DNA from: Pyrenochaeta sp. MPI-SDFR-AT-0127
Lineage: Eukaryota > Ascomycota > Dothideomycetes > Pleosporales > Cucurbitariaceae
NCBI GenBank assembly: GCA_020747015.1
Contig: JAGTJM010000009.1
Span: 744,001 to 808,000 of the forward strand
Direction: 5' to 3'
Length of the DNA: 64,000 nt
Below are positions 47,088 through 59,077 of the stretch, in pieces; position 1 is the first letter of the stretch; each line of letters starts with the position of its first letter. Position numbers and translations under genes: made by a program. Below the pieces are notes generated by a model. The model was not told the DNA's origin. It made no database searches and worked only from the letters and a program-made list of their open reading frames with translations.

Positions 47088-47785
47088 ATCGTGGCGATAA
47101 GAAGGATTGATGGCCGTAAATGGTGCGGTACAGCCATTGTTGCGCCACTTTGCACGTAATTGAGATAAATAAGAAGAAGATTGTGCTATGGGGGTATTTC
47201 AAGAAGGATGAAGAACGTCATGAAAGGTATTTCCGAGATATCTTTGATCTGTGCAAGTTCAAGTGGCGATGTTTACAGCACATAGTATCAAGATGGCGTT
47301 GCGGGGTATAATATTCTGGCTGCCGTACAACATCATTGGGTACACTTCATCAACGCACGAACGATGGCCATGATGGGTGCCTAAATGTACCATGAACGTG
47401 CATGACCATAATGTGCCGCATCAATAGTGATCGTACTGCACTGCAGCTGTGAATGATTTGGCTATTATATCATATTTGTTCCAGGTCTATATTGGAGGTT
47501 CGGGCACCGATGCATAAGCAATGGTTATGAATTAAGCAACAAGATGGATTTGCATTTGCCAATGGAGAAACGAACCCACCAAAGACGAAATACTCGCGAA
47601 GTCTCATCTAGTACCTATAGAGTATTCTATGCACCAAGAGTAAATCAATGAACAAGGCATGTACTCCAGAACATTCAATCCATGTCTTTATAACCTTATT
47701 CCTCGCATTGACATTGAAAATTAGCCGTTTCTTCAACCCCTTTCTTTCGACGAAGGTATCGGGTTAGTATGCTACTACTCTATGC
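47088..47785. other. Intergenic region, nothing recognised
   Basis: A 0.7-kb region between the 2EXR pseudogene and the 3' end of the beta-lactamase-like gene. No feature was identified. Confidence 0.45.
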
Positions 47786-49626
47786 TCAAAGTTCCAACCT
47801 CTCTGTTTCGTCATTGCCTAAATGAATGCCCTTCGCCTCCGTCCTCGTCAGATTTGCTCTGAAGCCACTTAACTCCAGCGTCCCAAACGACCCTTCTTTC
47901 TCTCGGTCCCAAAATACAACCTCATTGACCCCCACACCCGCGTAAAGTGGACCCTCAATAAGCGTCAGACAAAAGTCATCCCAGATTCCCCCTATGCCCT
48001 CGCCCCTTTCTTCGGTAACAAGAACACGCCACTCTTCCCCTTTTCGATCCTTTTGGTTGTGATAGAGGAGAGTGGGAACAATTTGTGCATACCAGTGCTT
48101 TGATGTGGATCCACGGAGAACACCGGTTTTGAGAATGTCTGTAGAATTTGATATCCATTCCGTAACAACTAGACCACGATGATCGGCTTCTAGTGTTACA
48201 GTGGAGTTGAGGGAAGAGCTCGTGGTTGAATATGTACCTGCATAGTGCTCCTCGAGTTGGCGGATAGCCAGCTTCTCGGCCGCACGAACGAGCGCCACAG
48301 TCACAATTTCCTGGATTTTGGGAAAGAAGTCTGGTTTCCCAGCGAGTAGGATAGTGACACCGAGATCGTACTCAGGGATTAGGATTATTATAGAAGTATA
48401 TCCTGGAAGGCCACCACCTTTAGTAATTAGACGGACTGTTCGCTTCGAGTCCTTAAGGATGCGATCTGTTTGGAAAATCTCCCAGGGCATTCCGTAGAAC
48501 GAATGCAAGCCTTGTGCTGGGGAAACGGGATGGATCCAGTTGAGCGCATGGCTAATGGCATTGAAGTGCTGCAATATATAGCGAAGGAATTTGGATAGGT
48601 CACCAGAAGAGCTGTATATACCGCCTGTAGGTGCTTGGACACCTTCGTCTACATCCCAGTACTGTGGTTCGAGGGGGATAACACCAGCGGAATCGGGAGG
48701 TACTGATAATGTGCTAGTAGACATGTTCAAGGGCTTGAAGATGGCTTCATTAATGTAGGATTCGAAACTCTGGTTCGTCACACGCTCAATAGCAATGCCA
48801 AGAAACTCGTAGGCGACGTTTGAGTAGGTAGACCTCTGGTTCGGCGCAAAGACGGGTGCCGTTGACTTGACTGCATCGAACAAGTCTATCAATCATTAAT
48901 ATTAGCGTCTGCAGATAAAACGCACGGCTCACCCTTTGCAGTGCATGGCGTCTCATAATTTGGAGAATATTCGTCACAAGCTATCAATCCCTTGCGTGAA
49001 ACCGGTGGCAGACCCAGATTGATAGGGTCAGTTCCATCCTGCTTGTCCGCATTGATTAAGTCGCCTTGGGCAACTGCAAAGAGGTTAGTTCTCGTACCTT
49101 GTTGGGTGTGGCATTTGGCGAACATGGCGCCTAGCTTACACTCCCGTTGTAAGCCGCTCAATTGGCTTGCAAGACTCCGCAACGTAATGTCTTTCCACGG
49201 AATACCACCCTCTGACTTCTCCCCCAATTCTTCTATATACTTATTGACCGCAGCATCCAAGCTAAGATTGCCTGCCTCATGCTGGTACAGTATGCCCAGG
49301 ACAGTAAAGACCTTGGTAATGCTAGCAATTCGGTAAAGTGCATCGCCGTTTACCTGTGGAATGTCTGAACGGGATGCGTTGCGTTCGCGGGCAGTGTGGT
49401 GCTGAGACCATAGTGACTCTTTTGATGATGTAATCTCTACTGAGAAGGAGGTTGAGCCAAATTCTGGTGCTGCGACAGCTACAGTAAGCGCCGAATCGAT
49501 GGACGCGAACGCTTGCTGGAGGAAAGGATCATGAGCGTCATACTCCGGCGGTGGGTGCGCAACAGAAGGCTCGAAGCATTTTGAGCGAGCTAGGCTAGCT
49601 AGAAGAAAGGTTATTACGAGCATCAT
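47786..49626 (-). CDS. Secreted beta-lactamase-related serine hydrolase
   Basis: Exons 49626-49140, 49073-48933 and 48885-47786 (minus) join to 575 residues. A hydrophobic N-terminus (MMLVITFLLASLARS) is a likely signal peptide. The SxxK nucleophile pair is Ser102/Lys105 in YRIASITK, the YxN motif is in RSTYSNVAYEFLG, and a GGG segment (ITKGGGLPGY) replaces the KTG motif. The C-terminal quarter is a beta-rich domain common in fungal members. The first intron is 66 nt (GTAAGC, ACTAAC branch, TTGCAG), has no stop and keeps frame, so it can be misread as coding. Removing it restores the expected QLSGLQRE-AQGDLIN join. Such hydrolases act as esterases, peptidases or lactonases; the substrate is unknown. 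Confidence 0.85.
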
Positions 49627-49734
49627 TGTGGTGAATGAAGGTGAAAGCTACACGGCGAATTTGATTGTCAACATGGACTTGTAAGTGCGGCACGCAAGGT
49701 GCCCGCATATGCAGAGCTTGGGCCGGATTACATC

Positions 49735-51720
49735 ATCTAGTCTAATATCTCCTAGTCTAACATCTCGACTTTTTCTCTATCTCCTAGCTATATCTCTACT
49801 CTTAAAAGGTTATCTAGTACTAATCTTCTTCTACTTATATATATTAATTAATACTTTATTAGAGCTTACTAGAATTCTTATACTTAAAGTTAGTTAAAAC
49901 TAACTAGCTAGAATATTCCTAATTAGCTAGTATTATATTACCTATTTCTAAGTAAAATTATATCTATATAAGCTACTTACTCTCTAATTAGTCTATACTA
50001 CTATACCTTAGAATACTTAGAGCTAGCTTACCTTTAGTTATAATAAGTCTCTAAGTATTATATAAGAATATAGGTAGAGTATATATTCTAGTATAGGATA
50101 AGGGCTACTAAGAGAATATTAGATCTACCTCTAATACTATTCTAAATAGGCCCTATTACTCCTATCCTTAATATATATAAAAGAGTTCTTAGTAATAGAT
50201 AGTAGGATAAGTTCTTTTTATTCTTTTATACTAGATCTATAGGAATAAAGATACTAAGGTATTTAATATAGTATATACTCCTATATATCTTTAAGTTATA
50301 TTAAATCTCTTTTAGAACCCTCTATTACCTATATTATTATATTAGTAACTATAATAGAACTTATAGTATTAAGATAGTATTCTAGTATAAGATCTAAGTT
50401 TAAAATAATAAAGTAGTTAAGAAAAAGATTTTATAGAAGAGAAGCTATTTTTATACTATATAGAAGTAGAAGAATTATAGCTAATTACTTTCTTTAGATA
50501 GATACTAATTATTAAAAGGGGAGTTTAGTATCCTTAGTAGAGTAGCTATAATATAAAGTAGTTAGTATTACTAAGGAGCCCTTTCTTAGTAGCTTCTAGA
50601 TTAGAGTAAGTAGAGATAGATAAGTTAGTTAAAGTAATTCTAAGTATTAAATAGTAGTATTTAATAATAACTTAAGGTTAATTATAATATACTATAGGGG
50701 TATATTACTCTTATCTATATATTCTAGTAGTCCTATAGTTCCTATAGTATCCTAGGAGATTCTATATAGGATCTTATAGTATCCTATAGTACCTTATTCC
50801 TATAATATAGGATCTCTAGGACTATATAACTTAGTAGGGTATTATTATAAATCTATAATAAGGACTACGGGCGCTTATAAGTAGAGAGGTAGAAGAGATA
50901 TAAGTATTAGATAAGGCCTAAATAGAGACTAATAATAATGTATACCCCACGAAGTTATATAATCCTAGAGATCCTATATTATAGGAATAAGGTACTATAG
51001 GATACTATAGGATCCTATATAGGATCTCCTAGGATACTATAAGAACTATAGGACTACCTAAGTATATAGATAAGAGTAATATACCCTTATAGTATATTAT
51101 AATTAATATTAAGTTATTATTAAATACTACTATTTAATACTTAGAACTACTTTAACTAACTTATCTATCTCTACTTACTCTAATCTAGAAGCTACTAAGA
51201 AAGGGCTTCTTAGTAACACTAGCTGCTTTATATTATAGCCACTCTACTAAGGATACTAACCCCCCCTTTTAATAGGTATATATTACTATTAGCCTATATT
51301 TAGGCCTTACCTAGTACCTATATCCCTTCTACCTTCCTACTTATAAGCGCCTATAGCCCTTATTATAGGTTCGTAATACTAATATAGCTAAAATAATAAG
51401 AACTAGTTATAGATAAAAGATAATAAGATAATTAAGTTAAGATTTACTATTAGTATATTATATTTAATATCTCTAATCTCCTAGAGATCTTCTATCTCTC
51501 TATATACTAAGCCTTATTAGCTTTACTTTAGGTAGTTAATCTTATCTAGCGTAGTTATCTAAGATAATTATACTATATAATAGTATAATATATTTAAAAT
51601 AGAAGATATAATCTTATAGAGAGGCGAATTATAGATATTATATAATAAGCGTAGTTAAAGATCTCTATTAATTAAGATACTACGTAAGGTAGAGGCTAGG
51701 TATTATGGGATCAGTTATAA
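49735..51720. mobile_element. AT-rich, RIP-like repeat island
   Basis: About 2 kb of extremely AT-rich DNA made mostly of TAT, CTA and TAG words, with almost no CpA or CpG and no open frame of note. It starts and stops abruptly against normal-composition DNA. In filamentous ascomycetes this pattern is the product of repeat-induced point mutation of a transposon or other repeat. The original element cannot be identified. The interior contains large inverted repeats (separate entry). It separates the beta-lactamase-like gene from a modular secreted-protein gene. Confidence 0.8.
50512..51387. repeat. Large imperfect inverted repeats, order A-B-A'-B'
   Basis: Arm A (about 50512-50839) is repeated in inverted orientation at about 50945-51275 with high identity over roughly 330 bp. 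The 105-bp spacer B (50840-50944) is itself repeated in inverted orientation at about 51277-51387. Many of the differences between copies are C/T or G/A. Both B copies keep a CTTATAAG palindrome next to a GCGC. The layout implies that at least two inverted copies of one unit were present before mutation. Confidence 0.85.
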
Positions 51721-51860
51721 GCTAATCCCCAAACCTCCGACTCCCGATCGGCTACGGAGGAACGATACTCCAGGCCATTCACTCAAGAGGTTGCCGTTCA
51801 ACCCATGACAATCTAGATCAGGACTCTGCACCTCTAACCCATATGTGATATATCAAGGAT

Positions 51861-53954
51861 CTACCATGGCTTCGAAAATGCTGGCGCCAATTTCTCCTGC
51901 GCCAGAAGCTTCTTAAGCCTCTCGCAAAAGTCTTTGTCGGCCTTGGGTTTCTTAGCCAGGTTTTGACAATGTTGCTTATCCAGATCATTTGTGTAAGTAT
52001 CCATCACCGTCTTATACTTTTGTACTGCGTTCTGCCACTTGGTGTCCATATGTGAATTCCACTCTGTCAGCAGGTCCTGTTTCTTCCAAGCATAATACTT
52101 TGTCGTCTTTCCCGTTACTGGATCTACTTTTTCGCGCGGATGAACACTCATTTCTGTGTCGAGCTTATCAAGGATAGCGCCCATGCGTTCTTTTTGAGCT
52201 TTAAATATGTCTTTCACCTTGGTTTCCGTGAGGTACTTCTTTGCACCTAGGAGAAGGCGGAGGCGCTCAAGAACCTTATAACGATCTTTTACAATAAGTT
52301 TTGGGAACTCGTCTTTGCTCCATACTGTAGGTGTATTGTCGTTGAAAAGCTGAAACACACTGTCAGTATAGCTCTAAAGCTCATGTCTATATATTCAGAT
52401 TGAACATACATTCGCTTTCGCAGGACTATTAATGTTTTTTTGTAACGCAATCATTTCGGCCTTGTGGTTTTTGTTGGAAGGATATACCGAAGCAATATGC
52501 TGAAAAGGAGTGAGCGCTGGCCCATTATCAATCGAAAATGATTGTTGTGGGTCAAAGTTCCATGACTCGATCCAGTACGTGCAATAGTCAACCGATTGAT
52601 TTCCTCTCGCAGGATCTGGATGACTGTATTTTGTCCCGCCATTTGCGTACATTTTTGCAAAAAAGTCGGTGACAATTTGCCACTCCATTACATGCTCACT
52701 ATCGTACTTAGATTTTTTTCCGGTATTTCGCTTGGTTCCAGACTGCCAGCTGTAGTCGCAGTAGTCGTTTTGTTCGTTCCAGCCATATGCCTCAACATTT
52801 GCCTAAAATTTTTATCAGTTATTTTGCCTCCCAAATCAAGGTTGGTTTGACAAACGTACATCCAGTTTACCGTTTGAGGGATAATCAAAAGACTCCAATA
52901 GTAAGGATTTATAAGCGGCTTCAGGGTGGTTTGGACAAGGTTTTCCCTTCTTTTTATCCCTCTTCTCGAGCATCATACGATACATTCTGCGACGACTATT
53001 CCGCCTCAGTAAAGCATCTTCCTCACCAGTATCTGGTTTCTCAATGCTACACGATGTCTCTCCACAAGATGGTGCATTTTGGGCTCCGGGTGCAGTTCCG
53101 CAGCTCGACGGAGAAGGCGATGGAGATGGATCCATAGTACTAGAAGGTTTATCAGGGGCCGGCTTCGTCGTCTCCTTGGGCGGGTCTGGGTTTTTAGTCG
53201 GCTCTGGCTTCTTAGTCGGCTCTGGGATGGAGTCCATTTTTTTACACTCTGATTTGTTCTTCTTTTTGCAACCAATGCTCGTGCCCATAGAGTCCGGTGC
53301 GCCGATTAGAGCGCCCCAGAGATCAAAATTCCATTCTGGAACCCCACAAGCTTTGCCGACCTGAATGCTTATAAGTGAAATCCATCTGACATAGAATGTA
53401 GGACTCACCCAGTTACCAAAGAAATCGGCTGCCTCCATGCCGTTCTCTACGAATGACTTCGCGCCTTGTACAGCTTTCATAGCTGCGTTGACTGGTGCAC
53501 CTCCTGGCACAAGCATGATGCCAACATCAAGAATCGTCTTGAAAGCCTCAAGCATAACGGCGCAGATGATGTTATCAAGATGTGATAAACCTTCTGCCAC
53601 AATCTCAAATATAGGAATGACTATTCCTTCCACATCTGGGTTACTACACTTGCATTCGCAAACAACCCATGGATCTCCTGCGTCGTCCCTTTTGATCTGA
53701 CTGCTGATATCTTTCTCAATGTCGATGTCTTTGTATGGACTATGGTCGCATTCGGAGTAGCCATGGCCACCGTTTTTCTCACAGTACTTGATGCAGGTCT
53801 CTTTCAGTGGAGACCATTTCAAAGGCTGCTTGAAAAAGTAGGCGCAAGTGCCACTAACTTCCCACGAAGCTGCGACCTGGTCGTCTCTTTCTTGGGCCAG
53901 ACTCACTGAGAACATGCTACTTGCTAGCAGCAGCCCCGTGACGGCGAACCTCAT
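51861..53954 (-). CDS. Modular secreted protein of unknown function
   Basis: Exons 53954-53409, 53360-52860, 52802-52410 and 52349-51861 (minus), all phase 0, join to 642 residues. A clear signal peptide (residues 1-20) precedes a Cys-containing N-terminal domain (about 30-215), which includes a hydrophobic helical PGGAPVNAAMKAVQGA stretch. A Lys/Pro-rich linker with PEPTKKPEPTKNP repeats follows (about 226-268). Next come a Ser/Cys patch and a basic tract with a Lys-Arg site (about 315-316) suited to Kex2 cleavage. The C-terminal 320 residues form a Trp/Tyr- and Lys-rich domain (SEHVMEWQIVTDFF segment). I do not recognise the family. The first intron is 48 nt, in frame and stop-free. It adjoins a RIP-like island. 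An effector or antagonism role is conceivable but unproven. Confidence 0.75.
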
Positions 53955-55033
53955 GATGAGAAGATGGACGATGCAAATTGGGACAAACAAGTGTAATTCA
54001 GGAATAAATGAAAGACTAGAGCAGGTGTAAATGAGGACGATAGAGAGTAATGAGAGCGAAGGCTGCTGAGCAAAGTGGCCATTCATCTTGGTATTTATTC
54101 TGCCACTTCTTGAATTTTCCTACATCTCTTCGTTTGTCGACCCCAATCTCCAGTCACACGATGAGGATTGTCAGGCGCTCCATATGGCCCCGAAATTAGA
54201 AACGGATATCATTGAGCCCCATATAGTAAGCGCCGAGGCGTCCTTCTTGAATATCAGGGACAGGAGTTCGCACAATGAAACTCTTAGAAGCCGAAAAATA
54301 TCTTGGTGAAATCCTACACCTTACTCTTTCATAAAAGTGATGCTCTGAGGCGAGTAATGTTAGGGAAGATCTTCGGCGCTACTAACACCCAAGAAAGCTA
54401 TAAATAACTCGAGTTTATGCCGACAAAAACAACAGCCAAAAGAACATTACTCTATTTCAATTACTAGGTAAGTGAAAGCAAAAATTAAGCCGCCTTTGGA
54501 GCGGCAGTACAGGCTGATGATGAGTAATTAACGAAAAAGAAAACAAGTTGCAATGATGAGGGCAAAACAGAGAAAGAGGTGTATCCCATTCCTGTTGTCG
54601 AGGAACAAGGGCGTGTTCAGCCCGTATCGATTTTTTGCTCTCACCCTAAATCGACGAGCCGGTTTGGCCCCAAAGACTAGTCCTTGTTGAATCGTGCACA
54701 AACACCACAAGTGATCAAGGCTGAATCCTGCGGGACGAAGCCCGATGTGGCCCCGAGATTAAGTGTCTTAGGCAAAGTTGCATCCGTGGTAAGTTTAGAG
54801 TCCATACGTATGAGTACAATATCTCAACATGTCGAGTCTAATGCGTAACAAGGAATTCGTCTGAAGTGTTATTGAGGTCATATCAACAAGTTCTCAGGGA
54901 GCATGGGCGGGAAGTTTGGTAAGCATGCCAAGACTTTGGAACGGCTAAAAGCAAATCACCTCTATATAGTACCCCAACTTTGTCCTTGAAAAGGACCCAA
55001 GTCGTCAGCGCATTTTTCGTTTGGACAACAATC
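53955..55033. other. Divergent upstream region (secreted protein / F-box gene)
   Basis: About 1.1 kb between two divergent starts, holding both promoters. No gene-like frame or repeat was recognised. The secreted-protein frame stays open upstream to an ATG at 54086, but the signal peptide fits a start at 53954. Confidence 0.45.
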
Positions 55034-56728
55034 ATGGAACAACTTCCCCAAGAGCTTGTCGAACGGATCTGCACATTCCTGACCCCTGATGATCTCAAGA
55101 AGACCCTCACAGTCTCGCGCAGCCTCCAACACGCATCTGAGAGGGTTTCTGGAGCCTTTGCTCAATTTGACTTGACCAGAGCCAATGCACAGGCGTTCCT
55201 CAGCCTCTTCCGCGGTCGACGATGGCAGTATCTTCGCCATGTCCGATTTAGAACGCAACTTTCCCCGTATTGCCAGGACGAAGAGACTGAATCAGACGCT
55301 AACGATTCCGGAGAGACTCATCGTTGCCGAGAGTCACCCCAAGAGCTCCAAGAGAAAGACGCACAATTTACCAAGGAAATTGACTTCATATTTACTACGC
55401 TACGCACAATCGAAGATCGTTCCTCCATCGGCAAATTGCAACTCACAATCTACACTCCTATCAGAGCAGTTCACGACGTGGCGTGTGCGCATCGCAAATG
55501 CGTAAGTTGGCGCCTCCACCTGCAGAACCCCGACAAACTACCCAAACTCAACTCTGTACGGGCGCTCTCGCTCGAAGATGAAAATATGATATTTCCGCTG
55601 GAAGAAGAAAGATCCCTGTTACACCTTGACCTCCGTATCTTGATTGATCTCGCTGTCAAACTGCCCTATTTGGAATATCTCGGATGTCAATTGGATGGTG
55701 GCAGAGGATGGACTCATGAGTACACGTCGGAGGAAGCAAGACAGTACACCCACGACTGGGCAGGACCTCACCGCGATAGCCGCCACGACCTTGCCAAAGC
55801 TCTTGAGCATGCTAGTCTGCCTTCAACTTTACGACAGGCTCAACTGGATTTTCTGAAGCCGCTTTCAAGTGCAGAACTGATCGATCAGACTGTACAAGTG
55901 CCTGATTTAGTGAACCCGGCAAAGCACGATCCATTCAGCTCTAGTCTACAGTTGTTCTCATACCAGCTCCGCAAACTTGAGCTCAAGGCCGTTGTTGACG
56001 CGTCCTTGTTTTGGCCAGCTGATGGGGCAGCAACTTGGCCCTACCTTGAGAGCATCGCCATTATGTTTCATATATCCAGCCCCTCGGGTCGCTGGTACTT
56101 CCAAGGCCCAAATGGAGATGGCCATGATACGAAAGGATTTGAGGTCACGGATGCGTCATACCCGCCCTTGATGGATACCCCTAATGATGAGACGTTGGAC
56201 GAAGATGCAGACGATAACGGGGTCGACGTCTCAACTACTACGAGTTGCAAATTCAGGGTTCAACCCAATGACGAAGTATTAGTTCCATTCCTGACCTCGT
56301 TTGCGAGAGCAGCATCTAATATGCCCGCACTCAAGGAGGCGTGTCTTTGGACCCCACTACTGTGGGACCCATCGGACGTCGCTGGATACCAAGATTTTAA
56401 CGAAACGCAGATTGCTAAATGGCCTGGCGGGGCTCTAGCATGGGGCATTACATATGTCGCTCCGGCTACTTTAGGTTTTCATATTTTTCCTGGTCAGCAT
56501 TACTCTGATTCGCGGCAGCTTTGGTGGACGACTGGGAATTGGCGGCCAAGTGATGAGCTTCATCATCTCTTTCATAGCATTGGCGATCAAACCACTGGGC
56601 TTATTGAACATTGGGGACATGAGCAGTATGGTCAGAAATTAGCTCTCCGGCCCATCTTCGAGAAGTTCGAAGTATTTGGGTATCGTCATCCCGACAGCCC
56701 ATGGCCAATTAAATCGTGTCCATTTTAA
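55034..56728 (+). CDS. F-box protein
   Basis: This intronless frame encodes 564 residues from the ATG at 55034. The first 45 residues are an F-box (LPQELVERICTFLTPDDLKKTLTVSRSL), which binds Skp1 in SCF ubiquitin ligases. The remainder has scattered leucine-rich segments (LPYLEYLGCQLD, LRKLELKAVV) and an acidic DE-rich stretch near residue 400, but no clear WD40 or regular LRR array. Proteins of this type are numerous and variable in Pezizomycotina and probably select substrates for ubiquitination. The substrate is unknown. The gene sits between the RIP-like island and a second AT-rich patch. Confidence 0.85.
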   Translation: MEQLPQELVERICTFLTPDDLKKTLTVSRSLQHASERVSGAFAQFDLTRANAQAFLSLFRGRRWQYLRHVRFRTQLSPYCQDEETESDANDSGETHRCRESPQELQEKDAQFTKEIDFIFTTLRTIEDRSSIGKLQLTIYTPIRAVHDVACAHRKCVSWRLHLQNPDKLPKLNSVRALSLEDENMIFPLEEERSLLHLDLRILIDLAVKLPYLEYLGCQLDGGRGWTHEYTSEEARQYTHDWAGPHRDSRHDLAKALEHASLPSTLRQAQLDFLKPLSSAELIDQTVQVPDLVNPAKHDPFSSSLQLFSYQLRKLELKAVVDASLFWPADGAATWPYLESIAIMFHISSPSGRWYFQGPNGDGHDTKGFEVTDASYPPLMDTPNDETLDEDADDNGVDVSTTTSCKFRVQPNDEVLVPFLTSFARAASNMPALKEACLWTPLLWDPSDVAGYQDFNETQIAKWPGGALAWGITYVAPATLGFHIFPGQHYSDSRQLWWTTGNWRPSDELHHLFHSIGDQTTGLIEHWGHEQYGQKLALRPIFEKFEVFGYRHPDSPWPIKSCPF

Positions 56729-56759
56729 GAGTCGTACGTACAGTACTAGTAATTTAGTT

Positions 56760-57115
56760 TCTTCTGCGCTAGCGCGACGCGTTTCCTTATAACATTACTA
56801 TCTTAACTTTAAAGTGCTATAACTATAATACTACTATACTAAATTCTATGAGACATAGACTAAAATATCTATAGAGAGACCAGCTTAATAGTTAAGGAGT
56901 AAATTAAAATATTAAGATACTATATAGTAGTACTATAGTTACTAACTTAAATATACTATTATATAGTATAGTTACTTAGTATCCTTATAGATTAGATACT
57001 ATCTACTTAGCTATTAGTAAGGATTTTCATAATAGTCCTACTAGTTAAAACTACTTATTATTTAAAATAATAATTCAAAATAATATTGCGTACCTAAATA
57101 TTTTGGTGTACCTTT
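56760..57115. repeat. Second AT-rich RIP-like patch
   Basis: About 350 bp of TA-rich, ORF-free sequence with the same word composition as the 49.7-51.7 kb island, directly downstream of the F-box gene. It probably is a short RIP-mutated repeat relic. No terminal repeats could be identified with confidence. Confidence 0.7.
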
Positions 57116-57669
57116 TAATAAGCTTTAGGTGATTTGTCTAGTCTTCTTGAGTTTCTCTAGTCATTATGCTCCAACCTGCCTCCACATTAGACCCTCCGTA
57201 TGTGGAACCGCCTTTTTATCCGACTAGATGACAGCCCCACAAGCGTGAACCAGAACACGAATAATATACCAACTCCACTGGTACCCTTCCTCTTTGCGAC
57301 ACGTATGGAAGCTTTATGAAGTTTCTGTATGAGCCGGATTCCGTGACTGTTGGAGTGTGTTCAACTGAAGCTATTATTCATACCAATCTTGGCGGTAGCT
57401 TACAGACTCATGGCCTTATATAAGTGCCGGTGCAAGTTCGGCAACTATCGTGCCACGCGAGCACATGATTAACCAGGACGGGATCATTATACACAATGAG
57501 TAGTGGTCCACGGGAGATTTGGTGTTGCATGTGACACTACTGTATATGGAGGGCTTGTCGAAGCCTTTGGCCCGGCTGGGTGTTTGCTCGCAGAGTCAAA
57601 ACTTTAAAAGGAAGTGTTTTTCTCAGCTATTTGCCCCAGATTCAATCGCGGCCTGCACAACGATACGTA

Positions 57670-59000
57670 ATGTGGTCGGTAGCATTCGTCTTTTTTGGTC
57701 TTGCGGCTAGCACCGAAGGTGTCCCTTTCGATGGTACGAACCTCGAGCGAATCCTTGGGCTTCTACCACGGCAGTCAAACGTAACATGTCCACCAACGCC
57801 GAATCCGTTGCCCAAGGCTGCCGCCTTTCCATCGATCAAAACAATGCCTGATCCGTTTCTTTACCTCGATGGTAAAACTCGTGTGCAGAGTAAAGACGAG
57901 TGGATCCAGTGCCGCCAACCTGAGATTCTCAAGCTTCTACAAGAGTACCAATATGGATACTATCCGGATCATTCGCAAGAGACTGTCTCAGCGACAAGAA
58001 ACGGCAACACATTGACGGTCACTGTCGCAGCTGGGGGAAAGAGTGCCACCATTGCAGCGACTTTAAACCTCCCGAGTGGCAGTGGACCATTTCCAGTCAT
58101 CGTATCTATCGGCGGTATGGACACAAGGACTTACATCAACGCTGGTATTGCGGTTGTAACCTTCGACTACGGGAGGGTTGCTGCTGACAGTAACAGCAAG
58201 AGCGGTTCATTTTGGACGTTATACAATGGCAAAGACATTGGTATACAGCTTCTAGCACTTTATGATGCAGTTTTTGACATATTATCACAGGTGTTCTCAC
58301 AGCATGGGCATGGGGCTTCCACCGCGTCCTTGACGGTATCGAGCTTAAAGTCCCTGAAATTGACGCTACAAAGTCCGGTGTCACAGGTTGCTCCCGTCTC
58401 GGTAAGGCAGCATTAGCAGCAGGCCTATTTGACAAACGTATCGCTGTCACAATGCCAATGTGCTCTGGAGTTCAGGGTGCCGGACCATACAGGTATAGTC
58501 TCAGTGGCCAGGGCGAGAATTTGGAGAACGCGGTAAGATTTCTTGTGCTCTTACAGAAGCCAAAAGATATGGTTGGCATCAGTACTGATGGGATGTAGAA
58601 ATCAGGAGCTGGGTGGTGGACTTCTTCCGGAATCTCCCAGTTCGTTGGCAAATCCACTCAACTCCCGTACGACGCTCACACCATTGTTGCCGCTATCGCC
58701 CCTCGCGCCGTCATTCTCTCTCAAAACTCTGGTGACCAGTTTACCGATTCGAAAGGTACTGCGCAGGTGACTTTCCCTGCAGCCAAAGTTATGTATAGCT
58801 GGCTCGGGGCAGGTGAAAAATTGGGTATGAGTATCCCAAGCGGTGGACATTGTGATCAGAATGGCTATGCAGACGTACTATCATTTGTGCAGAAGGTACT
58901 ACAGGGGAAGAGCACAACCAGGAATTATGATGATCTGAAGACATGGAAGGCTATGCCTGAAGCCTATCCTTGGGGAGCGGATCTGCCAAAGGGCAAATGA
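57670..59000 (+). CDS. Glucuronoyl methylesterase (CE15)
   Basis: Exons 57670-58240, 58291-58532 and 58599-59000 join to 404 residues. A signal peptide (MWSVAFVFFGLAASTEG) starts the protein, with no cellulose-binding module. The N-terminal CPPTPNPLP region and the QEYQYGYYPDH segment are typical of CE15. The nucleophile motif VTGCSRLGKAAL (Ser225) has Leu where most fungal enzymes have Asn. The WAWGFHR-LD segment and a late SGGHCDQNG (catalytic His) complete the fold. The enzyme cleaves ester links between lignin alcohols and 4-O-methyl-glucuronic acid on xylan. It is 1.8 kb from an AA9 LPMO, another cell-wall enzyme. Introns are 50 and 66 nt. Confidence 0.9.
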
Positions 59001-59077
59001 AGTCGAAGCAAGGCTAAAGGATTTCTTGTTCTGCATATATGGGTATGAGCCAAAGCCCCAATGCGTAAATATCAGAA

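Noticed and set aside
49074..49097. 24-nt micro-intron (GTACGAG...TTTGCAG) in the beta-lactamase-like gene
   Set aside because: It is too short for a fungal spliceosomal intron; a 66-nt intron using an upstream GTAAGC donor and the same branch and acceptor explains it.
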